Assembly: GCF_910592395.1 (NCBI RefSeq)
Contig: NC_088315.1
Location: 2,358,501-2,422,500, forward strand
Direction of reading: 5' to 3'
From: Lineus longissimus
Taxonomy: Eukaryota; Nemertea; Pilidiophora; Heteronemertea; Lineidae
Length of the DNA stretch: 64,000 nucleotides
The position numbers and the translations under genes are program-made. Of the stretch, positions 40,596 to 53,289 are shown piece by piece. The notes under the pieces are model-generated. The model did not search any database. It was not told where the DNA came from and saw only the letters and a program-made list of their open reading frames with translations. Each line of letters starts with the position of its first letter. The first letter of the stretch is position 1.

Positions 40596-40684
40596 CACTG
40601 GGGTGGAGCTCTCATTAAAATTGCACCCAAAACCTCAACTGCTACCTCGGTTTTGGCCTTTATTGTAGCCCCACCCTCCTGTGT
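40596..40684. mobile_element. Possible small foldback element
   Basis: The left end (CACTGGGGTGGAGCTCTCAT) and the reverse complement of the right end (CACAGGAGGGTGGGGCTACA) are imperfectly alike over about 25 bases. The arms enclose ~40 bases. The arms are too diverged to be certain. Confidence 0.3.
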
Positions 40685-43600
40685 TTGGTGAGATAAAGGA
40701 AGAAGGGAAATCGTGCTTCGTGAGGGTTGGCCTGGTGACCAGAAACAGATAATTTTTCTGCTCAGTCTGAACCGTAATGTCAGTAACATGAACTTACTCT
40801 CAAGTTCCCAACCATCATTTGGCGATTAGTATAATCACTGTAACTGCTGGTATCATCGAATTCCATAGCTCCTTCAAATTGTTATAGACCATTTACAACC
40901 TCCATCCCCTGAGACAGCTCCGCTGCCAGCATTGATGATTTGCTATCGGAAAATTATTGCAGCGTACTGCTGGTTCGGCGGTATTTGCCATTAGACAGGC
41001 AAACTTAATGGTTTAGTGTTTAGGTGTATTTTTCATTGGACATTTATCGGTAACGCACGGGAATCTCGTTGAGCAGAGATATCTGAGTTATTCTGTGTTT
41101 TGATACCAGTTACCACATGCATCGGAGGTAATAGATCACTGACGAAGGATACCTGCGTGTGCTCAAAGCCTGTGGGATGTATGGCTTTGTGGTTCTGGCT
41201 TTGAACTGTCAAAGGGGATACGCTTACTCGTGGTAAACTGATATTGGTAAGTTATAGTATCGGTTTTTGTTTTTACTCTTATCATTGATTTGATTTTGTT
41301 CTGACAGATGTTGATGTCGGTTTCTCGTCTTGAACTGTCATGCTTTGGTTTGGCACTACATATACAGTAATGGATACATGTTGTAGGCCCGAGGCTTGGA
41401 TACTCGCCTCATTTGATAAATCTTCAAAATTCACCATAACTTTTAGTAAATTGGATTCAAAATCCATCACCTCTTTCTGCAATGACTATAGGTAGGAGTA
41501 AGGTGGGCCAGGTCATCTCACCGAGTCACACCAGGCCCAGTGCATGGAGACCAACTGGGACCCTAAAGCTCTTATCTACAGTCTGATAGGCTATAGTGGC
41601 AAAACAGCGATTTCAGTCATCAGTAACAAAACAGGTTTTGTTCAGTTTCCCTTCGTACATTATCCAGATCTTCTTCTTTATCACTGCCGGTCTTTGTTTA
41701 TCAGTCGAGTTAACACTTTCCATGAATATTCCATCTTGCGGTAAGATATGATATTTCCTTGATATATACTTGGCAGGTGTAAGCACTGTTGTGATTAATT
41801 AACTCTAACATCACTTAGCTTGTGACCGGTAATTTGCGCTAAACCTACATAGCATGTTAACACTATGCTACGCTTGGTTATTAGCCATATTGTATATAAT
41901 GGCCTGTCAGTGGAATTAGGTTTTAATTCAATCAAAATGTATGAGCTATTATTTATATGATACGCAAATACTAATGCATTTTCTGAATGAAATTCAAAAT
42001 CTAAGTGCAATTTGTTGGGGAAAATGGACTATAAATGATTCTGTTACTGTGTCCTGTCAGCAAAAACCTGCGTTCAGCGTGCAGGGAATTACATTGTATG
42101 TCTCAAATGCTATAAAAATGAATGAAGTAGCAGTTGAACCAAGTTGACATTAGCCTTGTTAGTCTTTGACGGATGATGCCATTAGATTTTAATACAATGA
42201 GCTTTAAACTACACCCACAATATGATCAATACATTTTTTCATTCCCGGCATTGAAAGCATGCCAGCAGCTTGGTGATGTGGCTTGGGACTCATCAAATTA
42301 ATCAACCTCCGTGAATGAAAATGTCACAATGAAGGCAATAGCTACTACATCAAGTGATGCTCACCGAGTCTCATGCTGGCCACAGAGTTAACCCAACCTG
42401 CATGGTTATCCCAGGTCCCTGCATGCTACGAGAATCAGTCATCTACGACCTGATTCATGTCATCAGCAAAATCTTTGAATGATGATGTATCTTGAAAAGC
42501 CTCTAGGTATAGGCACCATGTGGGCCTATGTGTACTTGCCAACCCAAACAATTTGCTATTTCATGGCATGACTTATATCAAAAGATGTTCTTTTTATGTC
42601 GGCCTAACTTGAACTTGCATTGTAATTTTGCATTGGTACAATAATAAACCATTCTGGTCTCTCATGACCTGCTGTGGAGTTGAAAAAAAAGTAGCTGAGT
42701 TTCATTTTAAGTAGGCCAAAATATGTTATAAATACATGGACATAGGTTCTTCTCTCTTATTCTCTATACCTAGTATGTTCTGTTCTATTTATACAGGCAC
42801 AGGCCTATGTCTTCTTGATTCTTTGTTGGTTGTGTTGCTGTTTTTTGCTGCAGGCCAGAGATTCTCGAAGGATTACTTGACGCCATACTGTCCTCATCAT
42901 TCGGTTTCAGAAGCTTCTTTTGATTACAAACTCCCTTCAAGCTCATAAGGTAATGCTTTTCAATTGTCACTTTCATGCTGTGTGTGAAACGGATCCCTCA
43001 ATGTAGGCCTTGCACCAAATGTCTTCTGCCAAACTTAAAACATCTTTTTTGTCTGTGCCAGATCACCTCTTTTCAGTATAGAGAGACACTGGAGAAAATA
43101 TCAGAAAATAATTTTATGCCAATTATATCCCCTGATCTCTAAGATATCCCAGCTGGTTCTGCTGTCACCAAGATTGCCAAAAGTGGCTATACCAATTATC
43201 ATGGTTTACTAGACATTGGCCATCCAATTTATACTTAGGAGCCGATAAAGGGTAAAGATTAATGCTCAGCCGATAAGATAAATGTGTATGTAAAGTGTTG
43301 GAGCTGTCTCTCTCGTTTGTCTTGGGAGGATGTTGTGACTCTGTGATGGGGGAGGATTGGAGAGCTACTAATTGATTGGATGAGAAGTTTTGAAGCAAGA
43401 CAAGTTGGACAGCAAGATTGCAGAAGGAAATTCAACGTTTTCTGCAGGGGTGGGTGCCATCTTGATCCACCTTCCGCTCTTGACAAGTCTTGCTTTCCCT
43501 TAGAATAGTACGAGGGTACATTTGGGTAATGGCCAAATCTGATTAGGGTAATGGTAATGAACTTTGACGGTAGAAAGATGATGAAATCTCGTGAAAAGAA

Positions 43601-44836
43601 TCCATCAGGATCTAACGAGAGCAACACCTGGCCAATCTGGCTTAGCATTTGCTCGAATTAGGAACTTGTTACTTCCAGATTATCGAAGATTGCACCATTG
43701 ATTCCTGTCTAATATGACACATGTTGCTTGGACTAAAAATACAATTCGAATGTGATGGTACTGTTAATATACAGTAACCCGATTTATTTTTGTGGCACGG
43801 CAGTACTGAAGGTACTAGACATGCAAAAGCAACAAGACTTGCCATGTTCAATATTTACATATCAGTCTGCAGCATTGCTTACTTTTAAGAGAAGAGTCTT
43901 TCAAGGGTTGGTGTTGCTGATCTTGGTGTTCAATGACCCTATTCCAGGTGTGAAAACACTTGCCACTTGTTTTTTCGATTTCCGCAACTTGCAACGTCTT
44001 CTCATCAGCGGGATCAATAATGGCAAGATATAATCTCGGCTAAATAATTAACGACGAAAACATCTGTCATTTCTGTATCGCTTTTTGTCTCGCTTGATCG
44101 ACAGCTTTCGTTTATTCTAAGAAGATCTTTCAGCAAGGGTAAGAGGGTAAAACATCCACAAACTACCGATTTTGTTATTGTGATGAGCAATGATGGGATA
44201 TCTGCGATGACAGGTATCGCAGGTCGCAGTGCTGAATAATTCCAGACAAGATATTTTTGTCTCATAAACACTTCAATATTTGCAGAGCGCTTATACGTAG
44301 AATGTCGACAGAGCCCAAGCCGTGAACTTTAGAAGTAGGCTGTGTAATTTAAAGAGAAAAAAGACAAGTCAAATATCAGGAAAAGGTCATGTCTTGTCTC
44401 TAGTTGGGCTGCAACTCGATAATCCAACAGGATTTTTAACTTGGCATTCAGTTTGGAAGACAAATTTTGTAAGAACTTGAGAAATTTTTCATGATAGTCA
44501 TCTCAAAGTTAACCTATATCACACCCCTACGGTCTTTTCATATCTTTTAGTCAATTTCCAATTTCCTATCCAAAAACTCAGGAAATATCAAATGATGTCT
44601 TGTTCAGAAAGGCAAGGCTTCCGCTGTGAAAAGCCTTACCCCTTGACAACGCTGGTATTTGATCCTATTTCCATGCCCTTGGGACACCACATTCTACATA
44701 AGGTCTCATGTTCAGCTGTTAGTTCTAGAATGTCAGGATGCCTCACCTTATATCTTTTGCGGATTTCAGAAGTACACGAGCAACTTCAACAATGGTTTGG
44801 TCTTTTAACAAAATCTTGAAGGAAAGATACTGTATG

Positions 44837-44848
44837 ACTGACGTCAGT
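44837..44848. promoter_or_regulatory. Perfect CRE palindrome
   Basis: ACTGACGTCAGT is a perfect 12-base palindrome containing the full TGACGTCA cyclic-AMP response element (CREB/ATF site). There is no adjacent gene in the window, so its role is unknown. Confidence 0.4.
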
Positions 44849-45144
44849 TTTTATTTAGCGCTTTTCTCTGAGCAGGGTCTGTACTATAAAGAACGTCAGA
44901 ACACCTACCATTATGTTAGATCTCCATGGACTGACTGAGGCACTCTGAACCAGAATATGGTTATCCTTTATCTTCACAGCCCTATATAGGCGTGTACACA
45001 CCTAAAGCATTTTTGGATGGTTTTCTGCAACTGTGAATCGTTCCCAGTAAATCGCCCCCCCTCCCTGCGGTAAAAATGCACCTATTCACACTGCCCTGTA
45101 TGGCTTAACACAAACGATATATTAACCATCCTTGTTTTCGTCGT

Positions 45145-45225
45145 TGGGCTGATGATGTTTCTTAATTTTGAGCAGAAAAAAAACAAGTGAAGCAATATTT
45201 GGACTTAGAAATTTTTTCATCTGTC
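45145..45225 (+). repeat. Dispersed repeat, copy 1 of 2
   Basis: About 80 bases match 61503-61582 closely, including the shared core GAGCAGAAAAAAAACAAGTG and TTTGGACTTAGAAAT. The match points to an interspersed element of unknown class. Confidence 0.75.
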
Positions 45226-45736
45226 GTCGTCGGATGGGAATCGATGAAATTGTAACAAAGTTGATTAACCAACTTTTGTAAAAATAGATGGGGACTGAGA
45301 AATTAAGTTTGCTTCAACTTTATGTACGAAATTTGATCAAAGAATTAAGATTACCAGTTAACTATGGGGCTAAAATAGGTTTGCGCTGTACTGCAAGAGG
45401 ACTTTGAGCACAGACCAATTAAACAGTGTCAGTTTTTCATTAGATGTGGTAGATGCAGCAAATTAAATCTGTCTGTCCTGTGCAATCTGGTTCAATAGTT
45501 TGCCACCAAGTTAAGTACCAAAATTGATCAAACTGCAAGATGGAGTAGAATGTGTTTACACTGCTGAGGGACGTTTATAACCTCATTTCAATTTCTTTTG
45601 GTTTAATTAATGATATTGCCCGCGGCAATCATGATGAAATTTCCTGATTGATTTACGATTTTCCAACGAGATATTTCTTCGTGAATAAATCTTCATTAGT
45701 GCTGCAAGATGAAGTATGTTGGCATCATTATTAGGC

Positions 45737-45904
45737 AGTTGCATGGAGCGTGATTGGGCAGATTTTGGAGGGGGGAAACTTGCAGAGAATTTGTTCGTTT
45801 CAGTGTTATTGGCACTTAAAATGAGAATGGGCATAAATATTCATATTATTCCTTCAGTGCTAGTGCCCTTTGCATGGAGCATAATTGGGCAGATTTTGGA
45901 GTGA
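45737..45904. repeat. Pair of ~33 bp direct repeats
   Basis: TTGCATGGAGCGTGATTGGG with its continuation CAGATTTTGGAG (about 45738-45769) recurs with two changes at about 45870-45901, roughly 132 bases apart. Confidence 0.7.
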
Positions 45905-48669
45905 AAGTACTCCCATGCCTGGTCACATATAACAGTAGTGTCCCTCAACTGGCTTAAACAGTCAACGAAGCATTCATGACATACTGCCAGTCAGCATAGA
46001 TCACCAAGGCTACACAATACAGACTAATGACTAGTTGCAATCATTACAATAGCACATCAAACAAGCCATTTTTCAACTCATCAAAATAACGATCAATTCA
46101 ATGCCATATAAAAGCAATTTACAACCATCATCATATAAATGTATCATTAACAGAACCAAACTATCAACTTAGAAGTCATAACATTTAGGTCCCATGTCGC
46201 TGTGTTTATTGACCAATTTCAAAGGCTAAAGTATCAAAGAGCATGGATACTATACGAATGGATCTGAGAACTGTAGACTAGAAGAAAACTTGATGATTCA
46301 ATCAAGAATTTGAAATAAACCATACTGTACTCATAAAAAAGTTGGCAGGGAAAATATTTCTCGTTTAAACCCCAATGTACCTTTTTGTGGAGAACATTGT
46401 TCACAGTCATGGGCAAAAAGCTTTGAAAAACTTTATTGTTTTTGAAGAAGATTTTAAATCAGACGTTCTTTTTGTGACACCCTGTGAGTTAGCAATTTGA
46501 GAAAATAAGTGTAAAATTGCACTTTTTGGATGATTTTCAGCTGATTATTCCTATTCCTTTGGCAACTGTGTGAGTAAACCTAAACCAGCATCGTTTACAG
46601 CGATCGCGACCAAATTGGCAAAATGTGGTAGTTAGTATGGGGAACAGCAATGGGCTGTGGAGGCTGAATCCCTCATTAGGGGATGCAAGTAGCTCGGTGG
46701 TAGAACTCCAGGATAAGCACATCATTAACGATGGATACATCGACCCTGAAGTATATGTCTGTGTCTATTCGATTTAACGCTTTCCGTTTTGGTGGTTGAC
46801 GGTTTTGCTTCAAGGATTGAGCCTGTGGAAATCCCAACATAATCTGGTGCAATTGCAAATGCAGGACACGGAAACTGACTAGTGACTATTGTCTATACTT
46901 TGAAAGTATTTGACTTACCGCTGACCTGAAATCAACTTACTGTGATACAGTCAAATTGATCTTCAGTAAACATACTTGATGTCGAATCTACTGAAAACAC
47001 ATGACTTTAAGGCTTGTGCCTATACTTCTTAGAGGATTTTAGTCAACACGACATTTGGACAAGTTCAAACACAATTTCCTGATTTTGCCTCCGGTTACAC
47101 CTGCACATTGATGAGCAACCAAGGTGTACTTATTCATGCCTATGCACAACCGGACGCCAAATCAGAACTTTTTGTTCGAACTCCTGCAAAGCCTGGTGTT
47201 CCTCTAAGCAGCATTCAAAGACTAGAATCTTCTAGACTTTCACCTCATGCCAGACACTTTTTCACTTTCCCGATAACATTGAAAGTAAACATATTTATCC
47301 CCGAGGTATTCTCCAATAGCGAGTTGGTCATTCTTTCTATATTACAGTAATAATAGCTCATCCTATTGACATTGTTACGTCTTAATGGTATCCTCCTAAC
47401 ATCAAAAATCTGTTTGCTTTCATCGACCAAAATCAGTCACATGTTTTAGAAAAGCAAATTTCTACACTCTAAATGACTCCAACTGGCAAACGCGACAACT
47501 ACCTTAAACATTATGACAAATCGTACATGAAAAATAATCATTTGGGGGAATATTTTATGGTGCAATATCATAAAAAGAGACTGCACAGATTTTATCCGAT
47601 TAATATTTGCGTCTATCTGGTTACCGTGGCAAATACCTCCATGGGGACAAATGCTGGGATAGATTATATGAGCGATGTTGATGCACAAAATACAACTCGT
47701 AATTTGTCTATTGGGAAATTCTCTGCCAGATTGGTGTCATTTACTTGGTAAATGATCATATTCTCGCCAATTCTGAAGGCAAATATTTCAAGAATAAATA
47801 CTGTTTGTCATCAACTCCTACTTTCAAAAACTTTGAATTCCCTGGGGGCAAAATCAATAAATATTCATAAACATATTTTTTCCCATTTGATATTTCCAAA
47901 TACACATAGCAATACAAATACAATAGAATTTGTCTAAAATACTATAATCGATATGATATAAATGATATATAGTGTACAGTCATGAAAATTTATTCTAGAT
48001 TAGAATGGTTGTTGATGCAATGATTACTATTTTGTACATGTGTATTTGATTTATTGACAAGGTAAAATACAGTGATGATCATTGCGTGATCTCAGTGGCC
48101 ATGCGTGGTTACCAACTCCAGCTCAGCAACGCCAGTTCTGAGCAGTAAATGGAGAATTTCATGCTTGAGTGATTGCTTTTTTTGCAGCAAAGTGGGGTTG
48201 GGTGGGTTAAGTGCTTCACAAACAAGTAGAGATGCTAAGGCTTGTTCTGATTTTACTTTCCAGACATCTATAGAAAGCCATAATGATGGAGGCCCGTGTC
48301 TGACAATGGATTATGTTGTGCATGTAGATTATGCTTGCCTAGAACAACCCATGATGATGCACGAGACTTGGGGAACTCTTTAAGGTAAGATGATCCCTTA
48401 TGTACCAATTCAACTGATTGCTGTTTTCATGAAGAGGACAGATTCTCAAGTTAAAGGTCATACTATAGAATCGATGTCAAAGTTTATATCGGGCGTGGTG
48501 AGTGCCTATCTTTGATTTCTAGTATATCATTATTGTAAATATTGACAAGAAAGTGCTGTTTTGCAAGTGATTTAAAAGAGGAAGAGTCAATCATACAAAC
48601 GTATGGAGTAACGTGCCTTTAAACAAATGGCCAGCCTTGTTACTTATGGCCAGTAGGCCTACTTTAACT

Positions 48670-48905
48670 GGAGGGTGTGGTGACAGCTATACCAGATTCC
48701 GTCTGATGAACAGTACATGGCTGTATATCAGAAGCCCACCAATTGAAGAAGTGTTGTATACGAATGTAGCGGAGAGTAATTCATGTTACTCGTGACAAGA
48801 GCTGTAGGGTGTGGTGACAGCACTATGATAGCCTCTACTAAACAAACAATACATGAACAGCTATCAGAAACCTATTAATTCAGTTAACAGAGAAGTGTTG
48901 ACAGA
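48670..48905. repeat. Degenerate tandem duplication
   Basis: GGGTGTGGTGACAGC occurs near 48673 and 48808. Downstream of each, related blocks follow in the same order: acAnTACATG, TATCAGAAnCC, then AGAAGTGTTG. This is an old, diverged duplication of about 135 bases. Confidence 0.5.
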
Positions 48906-51166
48906 CCCGGTAGCCAATAATGGCAGCAACTTTTTCCATTCACGAATTGTTTGCCGATTCAGATCGGGTAGAAATGGGCTAATGTAAAAAGCTGCCGTGA
49001 TCCTTCGCATTTGGCTAGGAAGCTATCATCATACTGTTGACCATTATTGCTGGATATGAAAAAAAGCATTTAAAAAAGTGCACAAGTCAATATGGAATAA
49101 TGATATCTTTATTGTGACATTTCATTAGGAAACTATGATGTACCATCAGCTATCAATATTTGTTGGCTAAAAACCTTAGAACTGTTTGTGCTGAAAACAA
49201 CAGTCCAATTCCACAGCCAGACTTTATTTCCTTTAATGTCAGAACATCTATGAGCAAACCAATTCATTGCGTTATTGCTGAGTGTTGGCAGCACCTCTCT
49301 AGAATAATAGAAAAGCAAAAAACTATTACCTAAAGTACACAAGGCAGATCCACAGGCAATCTCCAGAAAATATCATATTTTGTGGCAAATCTTGTATCCA
49401 CTCCAATGGCCAACTCAGATAAAACGAAATTGGTATTTTTCTCATGAATGGACAATATTTGATATGCGTTTGCTAAAGAAAGAGAATCGAAGCCGAGACA
49501 ACTGTTTTTATCATAGAAAAGTGCAAAGAGATGGTGGTTCTCGGTTTATTTTCTTTGGAATTTCTGCAATAAACATGAATCATTGATGGTTGGTAAAAAG
49601 AACAGAGGAATGTGCAGTGGTTATGGCTTGTTTTAGAGTTTCAACTTTCCACAAATGTGCAACAGCGGTATGGATCAACTTATCAGATATTCAAGTTCAA
49701 ATTAGCAATCAAGAAGAGAAGAATCAAGCTTAACCCGGCGCTGTGGACGCGACAACTGAGATTAACCGCACTTACCAAACCAGCAAAAGACAATATAGAG
49801 CTAGCACAAGTGTGCGACAATGGCGGTTCGGCTCGACCGGGAGAAATCCTATCATCCATCAATTATGCAACGTTATATTCAGATTGTATTTGAGTGACTC
49901 GGGTGTAATCTTACTCCCAAACAGGGACACCGACTGTTCTTAGATGTCAAGGCGGATGTGTTGTCGATAAGACGGGATGTCAATCTGGTTGGGTTTAACC
50001 CGTGAGGGTTTTGGAGATGAGCGGTTTGGGAAATCACGTTCATCAGCTTTAGGGATACATTGGTTGGATGCGAAGATGACTTAACTTTCCAAGTGATGGA
50101 TTGATGGGTTTCATCGATGGAGCTGTCCTGGGCATGATTACGGTGGTGACGGACTTCTGTAATATTGTTTTCCAACATTATTAATCAGAATGTCCCTAAA
50201 CCAACCAAACTATTAGGTTTCTTTTGTGATCGCGTTTGTGAATAGGTCTTGTACCAGATATTGATATTCTCTTTAAACCATCACTCGGAAGCCGGAAACA
50301 TGTATTCAGACCTCCCTGATCAAAAGTACACATTCTACCGAAGCCATAGGTAATCAAACTGCATTCAGTCATGTTGAATTCCATTTATAACACCTTGCCT
50401 CCATTAATGCGATGTAGCCTCATCCATCAGTTGGCTTCCTTGAAATGTCACTTTCCTTCACACAACTTCTACGAACACCATGTTTGACCAACCTATGTTC
50501 AGTCATGTTGTATAATACATTTACATATGCATTTATTGATAATAATCATGCGACTTAGAGAGCACTAAATCCAACTTGTTTCAGTTGCTTAAAGTGCATC
50601 ATGAGTATTAGCCCTGTGGAGCCGGTCACCAGAAACAGAGGGATACATGGGAGATCCACCTCGTGCAGTGTGTTTAAACTTTTTCTGAATGTATTGCTTT
50701 CAAAATCATCTTCCTCCCATACCAACTCCTGATAACCTTGTCAGTTTTGGTATCTCTGTCACGCAATATCAATAAAACTTTAAATCTGCAATCAAGCTGG
50801 CATCCAATCTTGTCTATATCCTCCCTTCCATGCGAACGCTTCGACACAATCAGCCATCACTAAACCAGTCGACTTCAAAGTTTGCATCGCTTTGAAAAGA
50901 AATTGTCAAAGTTGTCGCATTTCATCAGATCAGCCGTACTCCCCCAGTGTGTGACTCGAATATATTTCATCAAAGTTGAGTTTTTTACCCACGTTTGCTT
51001 ATTTTGGGAGAATGTTGGGGTTGATTCTGTTTGTCTTTGAAGATTATAGTGTGGAAATGTAAAGAGATAATCATATTTGGAAAAAATGGTCCACGTCTGA
51101 GTCATGGTTTAGCTTTCAGACCCGTTTCACACTTCTGTCAGTGACTTTTATGTGTCTGAATTGAAA

Positions 51167-51284
51167 GTTACTATTAGGTGACACAAAAATATGACCTACT
51201 TTGATTTTGAATACCTTACAGAACGTATGCTGTAGTTATTCAAAATCAAAAGTAGGTGATGGTTTTTGTGTTGCCTAGTAGTAC
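51167..51284. mobile_element. Compact foldback element with ~47 bp arms
   Basis: The left arm 51167-51213 and right arm 51237-51284 are inverted copies. TTTGATTTTGAATA pairs with TATTCAAAATCAAA, then GACCTAC with GTAGGTG, ACACAAAAA with TTTTTGTGT, and TACTATTAGG with CCTAGTAGTA, with few mismatches. Only 23 bases form the loop. It could be a tiny MITE or a transcribed hairpin. No coding frame. Confidence 0.7.
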
Positions 51285-51678
51285 CAGGTAGTAGTGATAC
51301 ATGAGGTATATACAAGCACACATAAATGACACATCTACCTCATGAACCTAGTCTCTGCGCAACGACTTGATCATAATGTACAAGATCCAACCAATCATAG
51401 CTCCCCTAATTAATCTCCTCGTGTAACGAACCGGGTAATTAACACACCGTGGGCATAAACATAGCGAGAAAGTTCACACCTTCGGTAATGATGGCGTAGG
51501 TTTTCAATTCATCACGCTGTGAAATGGATGCGGGGCTGCATCAATATTTTCCGATAATCCAATATTTCTAATTTACGCTGCACCATATTGTTTCTAATTG
51601 TGTGATATCGGTTTAACCTTTTCACCTGTAATGAGCTGTGGTATGCCATCTCTGAGTGCACATGGGAAGCTTCATAAA

Positions 51679-52430
51679 TATGGCCTGTTAAAAAATCTCA
51701 ATGTACCTACATGGCCTGTAAGATTATCTCATGAATATGGCCTGTAAGAAAATCTCATTGTACTAACATGGCCTGTAAGATTATCTCATGAATATGGCCT
51801 GTAAGAATCTCATTGTACTAACATGGCCTGTAAGATTATCTCATGAATATGGCCTGTAAGAATCTCATTGTACTAACATGGCCTGTAAGATTATCTCATG
51901 AATATGGCCTGTAAGAATCTCATTGAACTAACATGGCCTGTAAGATTATCTCATGAATATGGCCTGTAAGAAAATCTCATTGTACTAACATGGCCTGTAA
52001 GATTATCTCATGAATATGGCCTGTAAGAATCTCATTGAACTAACATGGCCTGTAAGATTATCTCATGAATATGGCCTGTAAGAAAATCTCATTGTACTAA
52101 CATGGCCTGTAAGATTATCTCATGAATATGGCCTGTAAGAATCTCATTGAACTAACATGGCCTGTAAGATTATCTCATGAATATGGCCTGTAAGAAAATC
52201 TCATTGTACTAACATGGCCTGTGAGATTATCTCATGAATATGGCCTGTAAGAAAATCTCATTGTACTAACATGGCCTGTAAGATTATCTCATGAATATGG
52301 CCTGTAAGAAAATCTCATTGTACTAACATGGCCTGTAAGATTATCTCATGAATATGGCCTGTTAGAAAATCTCATTGTACTAACATGGCCTGTAATAAAA
52401 ACCTCACTGCACCAACGTGGCCTGTGAAAA
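51679..52430. repeat. Minisatellite of 55/57 bp units, about 12 copies
   Basis: ATGGCCTGTAAGATTATCTC starts at 51711, 51768, 51823, 51878, 51933, 51990, 52045, 52102, 52157, 52214, 52271 and 52328, giving unit lengths of 57 or 55. Each unit is itself two related halves that both begin ATGGCCTGTAAGA. Outer copies are more diverged. Non-coding. Confidence 0.95.
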
Positions 52431-53156
52431 ATCACTAAATTGATGAGTATGGAGCCGAACCATGATTGATATTGATACTCTATTTGAGCACCGAGTTATC
52501 AATAGCACTCCGGATCACTGAAAGATGGGTCGATGGATCAGAAATGGGATTAATCAGGTACATAATGGGATATGGCTAGCAGAGATACTAATTGTTTAGC
52601 TGTGGAGCTGCAATATAATCTTTAATAGCAGGGGACATGACAAAATATCCCCCTTCATTTCAGGCAACACTTTTATAAACAGACAACAAGTCATTACATG
52701 TTCCGGTTTACTTTCCATCTGACGTCTTTTGACCAATAACAAACATATTCATCTTCCTTAATTAGTAATTTCTTGCTCAAGAAAATTGCACCCTCCGTCA
52801 ATAATGAAAGAAATTGGTTGAGCTTGGATGCTCCGATTATCGACTTCTTTCATTATTGCTGCTGGGTGACATTTAGAAAAAAGGTTATCAAAATAATCCG
52901 TGATTTCATACTGTGTTGTTATTTTGTATTTTTTCCCTAATTTTCCCCATCGATGACTTTAGGTTCCGTCATTAGGAGCAGATCAGTGTGTGGTTCATAA
53001 GGTTTAATCATATATGCAGTTTTGATGACGATTAGCGATTAGCCCAGCTTGGTCATTCGATACCAGTCAACACTTTACACTGAGCACTTTCAAATTCATA
53101 TCCAGTGGAAATCGTGTTCCTCAACAAACAAGTCCATGTCTTTCACCAAAAACTCT
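52431..53156. other. Spacer 3' of the amine oxidase gene
   Basis: Non-coding apart from a 13 bp inverted repeat (listed separately). A GGGATTAATC block (about 52546-52555) looks like an Otx/bicoid-type homeodomain site. Confidence 0.4.
52800..52857. repeat. 13 bp perfect inverted repeat (hairpin)
   Basis: AATAATGAAAGAA at 52800-52812 and its exact reverse complement at 52845-52857 enclose 32 bases. Confidence 0.8.
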
Positions 53157-53162
53157 TTTATT
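53157..53162 (-). terminator. Poly(A) signal of the amine oxidase gene
   Basis: AATAAA on the minus strand, about 130 bases past the stop codon at 53290. It is a suitable distance for a short 3' untranslated region. Confidence 0.55.
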
Positions 53163-53289
53163 CACAACATATTCTCAACATATTCAAGCCACAGAAATGT
53201 ATTACCGTACTTGAAGAACTTAACAATTGAATCAATGGAAGGCAAGAACTTCGCAAAGGTATGTTCGTACATTGTAGTATGTAGGATGT

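Larger units (their letters stand above)
33961..45144. other. Large spacer without a recognised gene
   Basis: Open frames here are short and unrecognised. Noted items: a 25-base splice-bounded segment (35314-35338), a 96-base one (42854-42949), TAATTA homeodomain-like sites at 34577 and 34650 in a CpG-richer stretch, a ~32 bp degenerate tandem around 36071-36135, and a 15 bp direct duplication near 37231-37262. Confidence 0.4.
45226..51166. other. Spacer without a recognised gene
   Basis: No known domain appears in any frame. A 197-base segment 48188-48384 is bounded by a strong acceptor and donor on the plus strand but is unrecognised. The rest is AT-rich. Confidence 0.4.

Noticed and set aside
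40404-40789. Overlapping 95- and 69-codon frames
   Set aside because: They cover the possible small foldback element and match no protein family.
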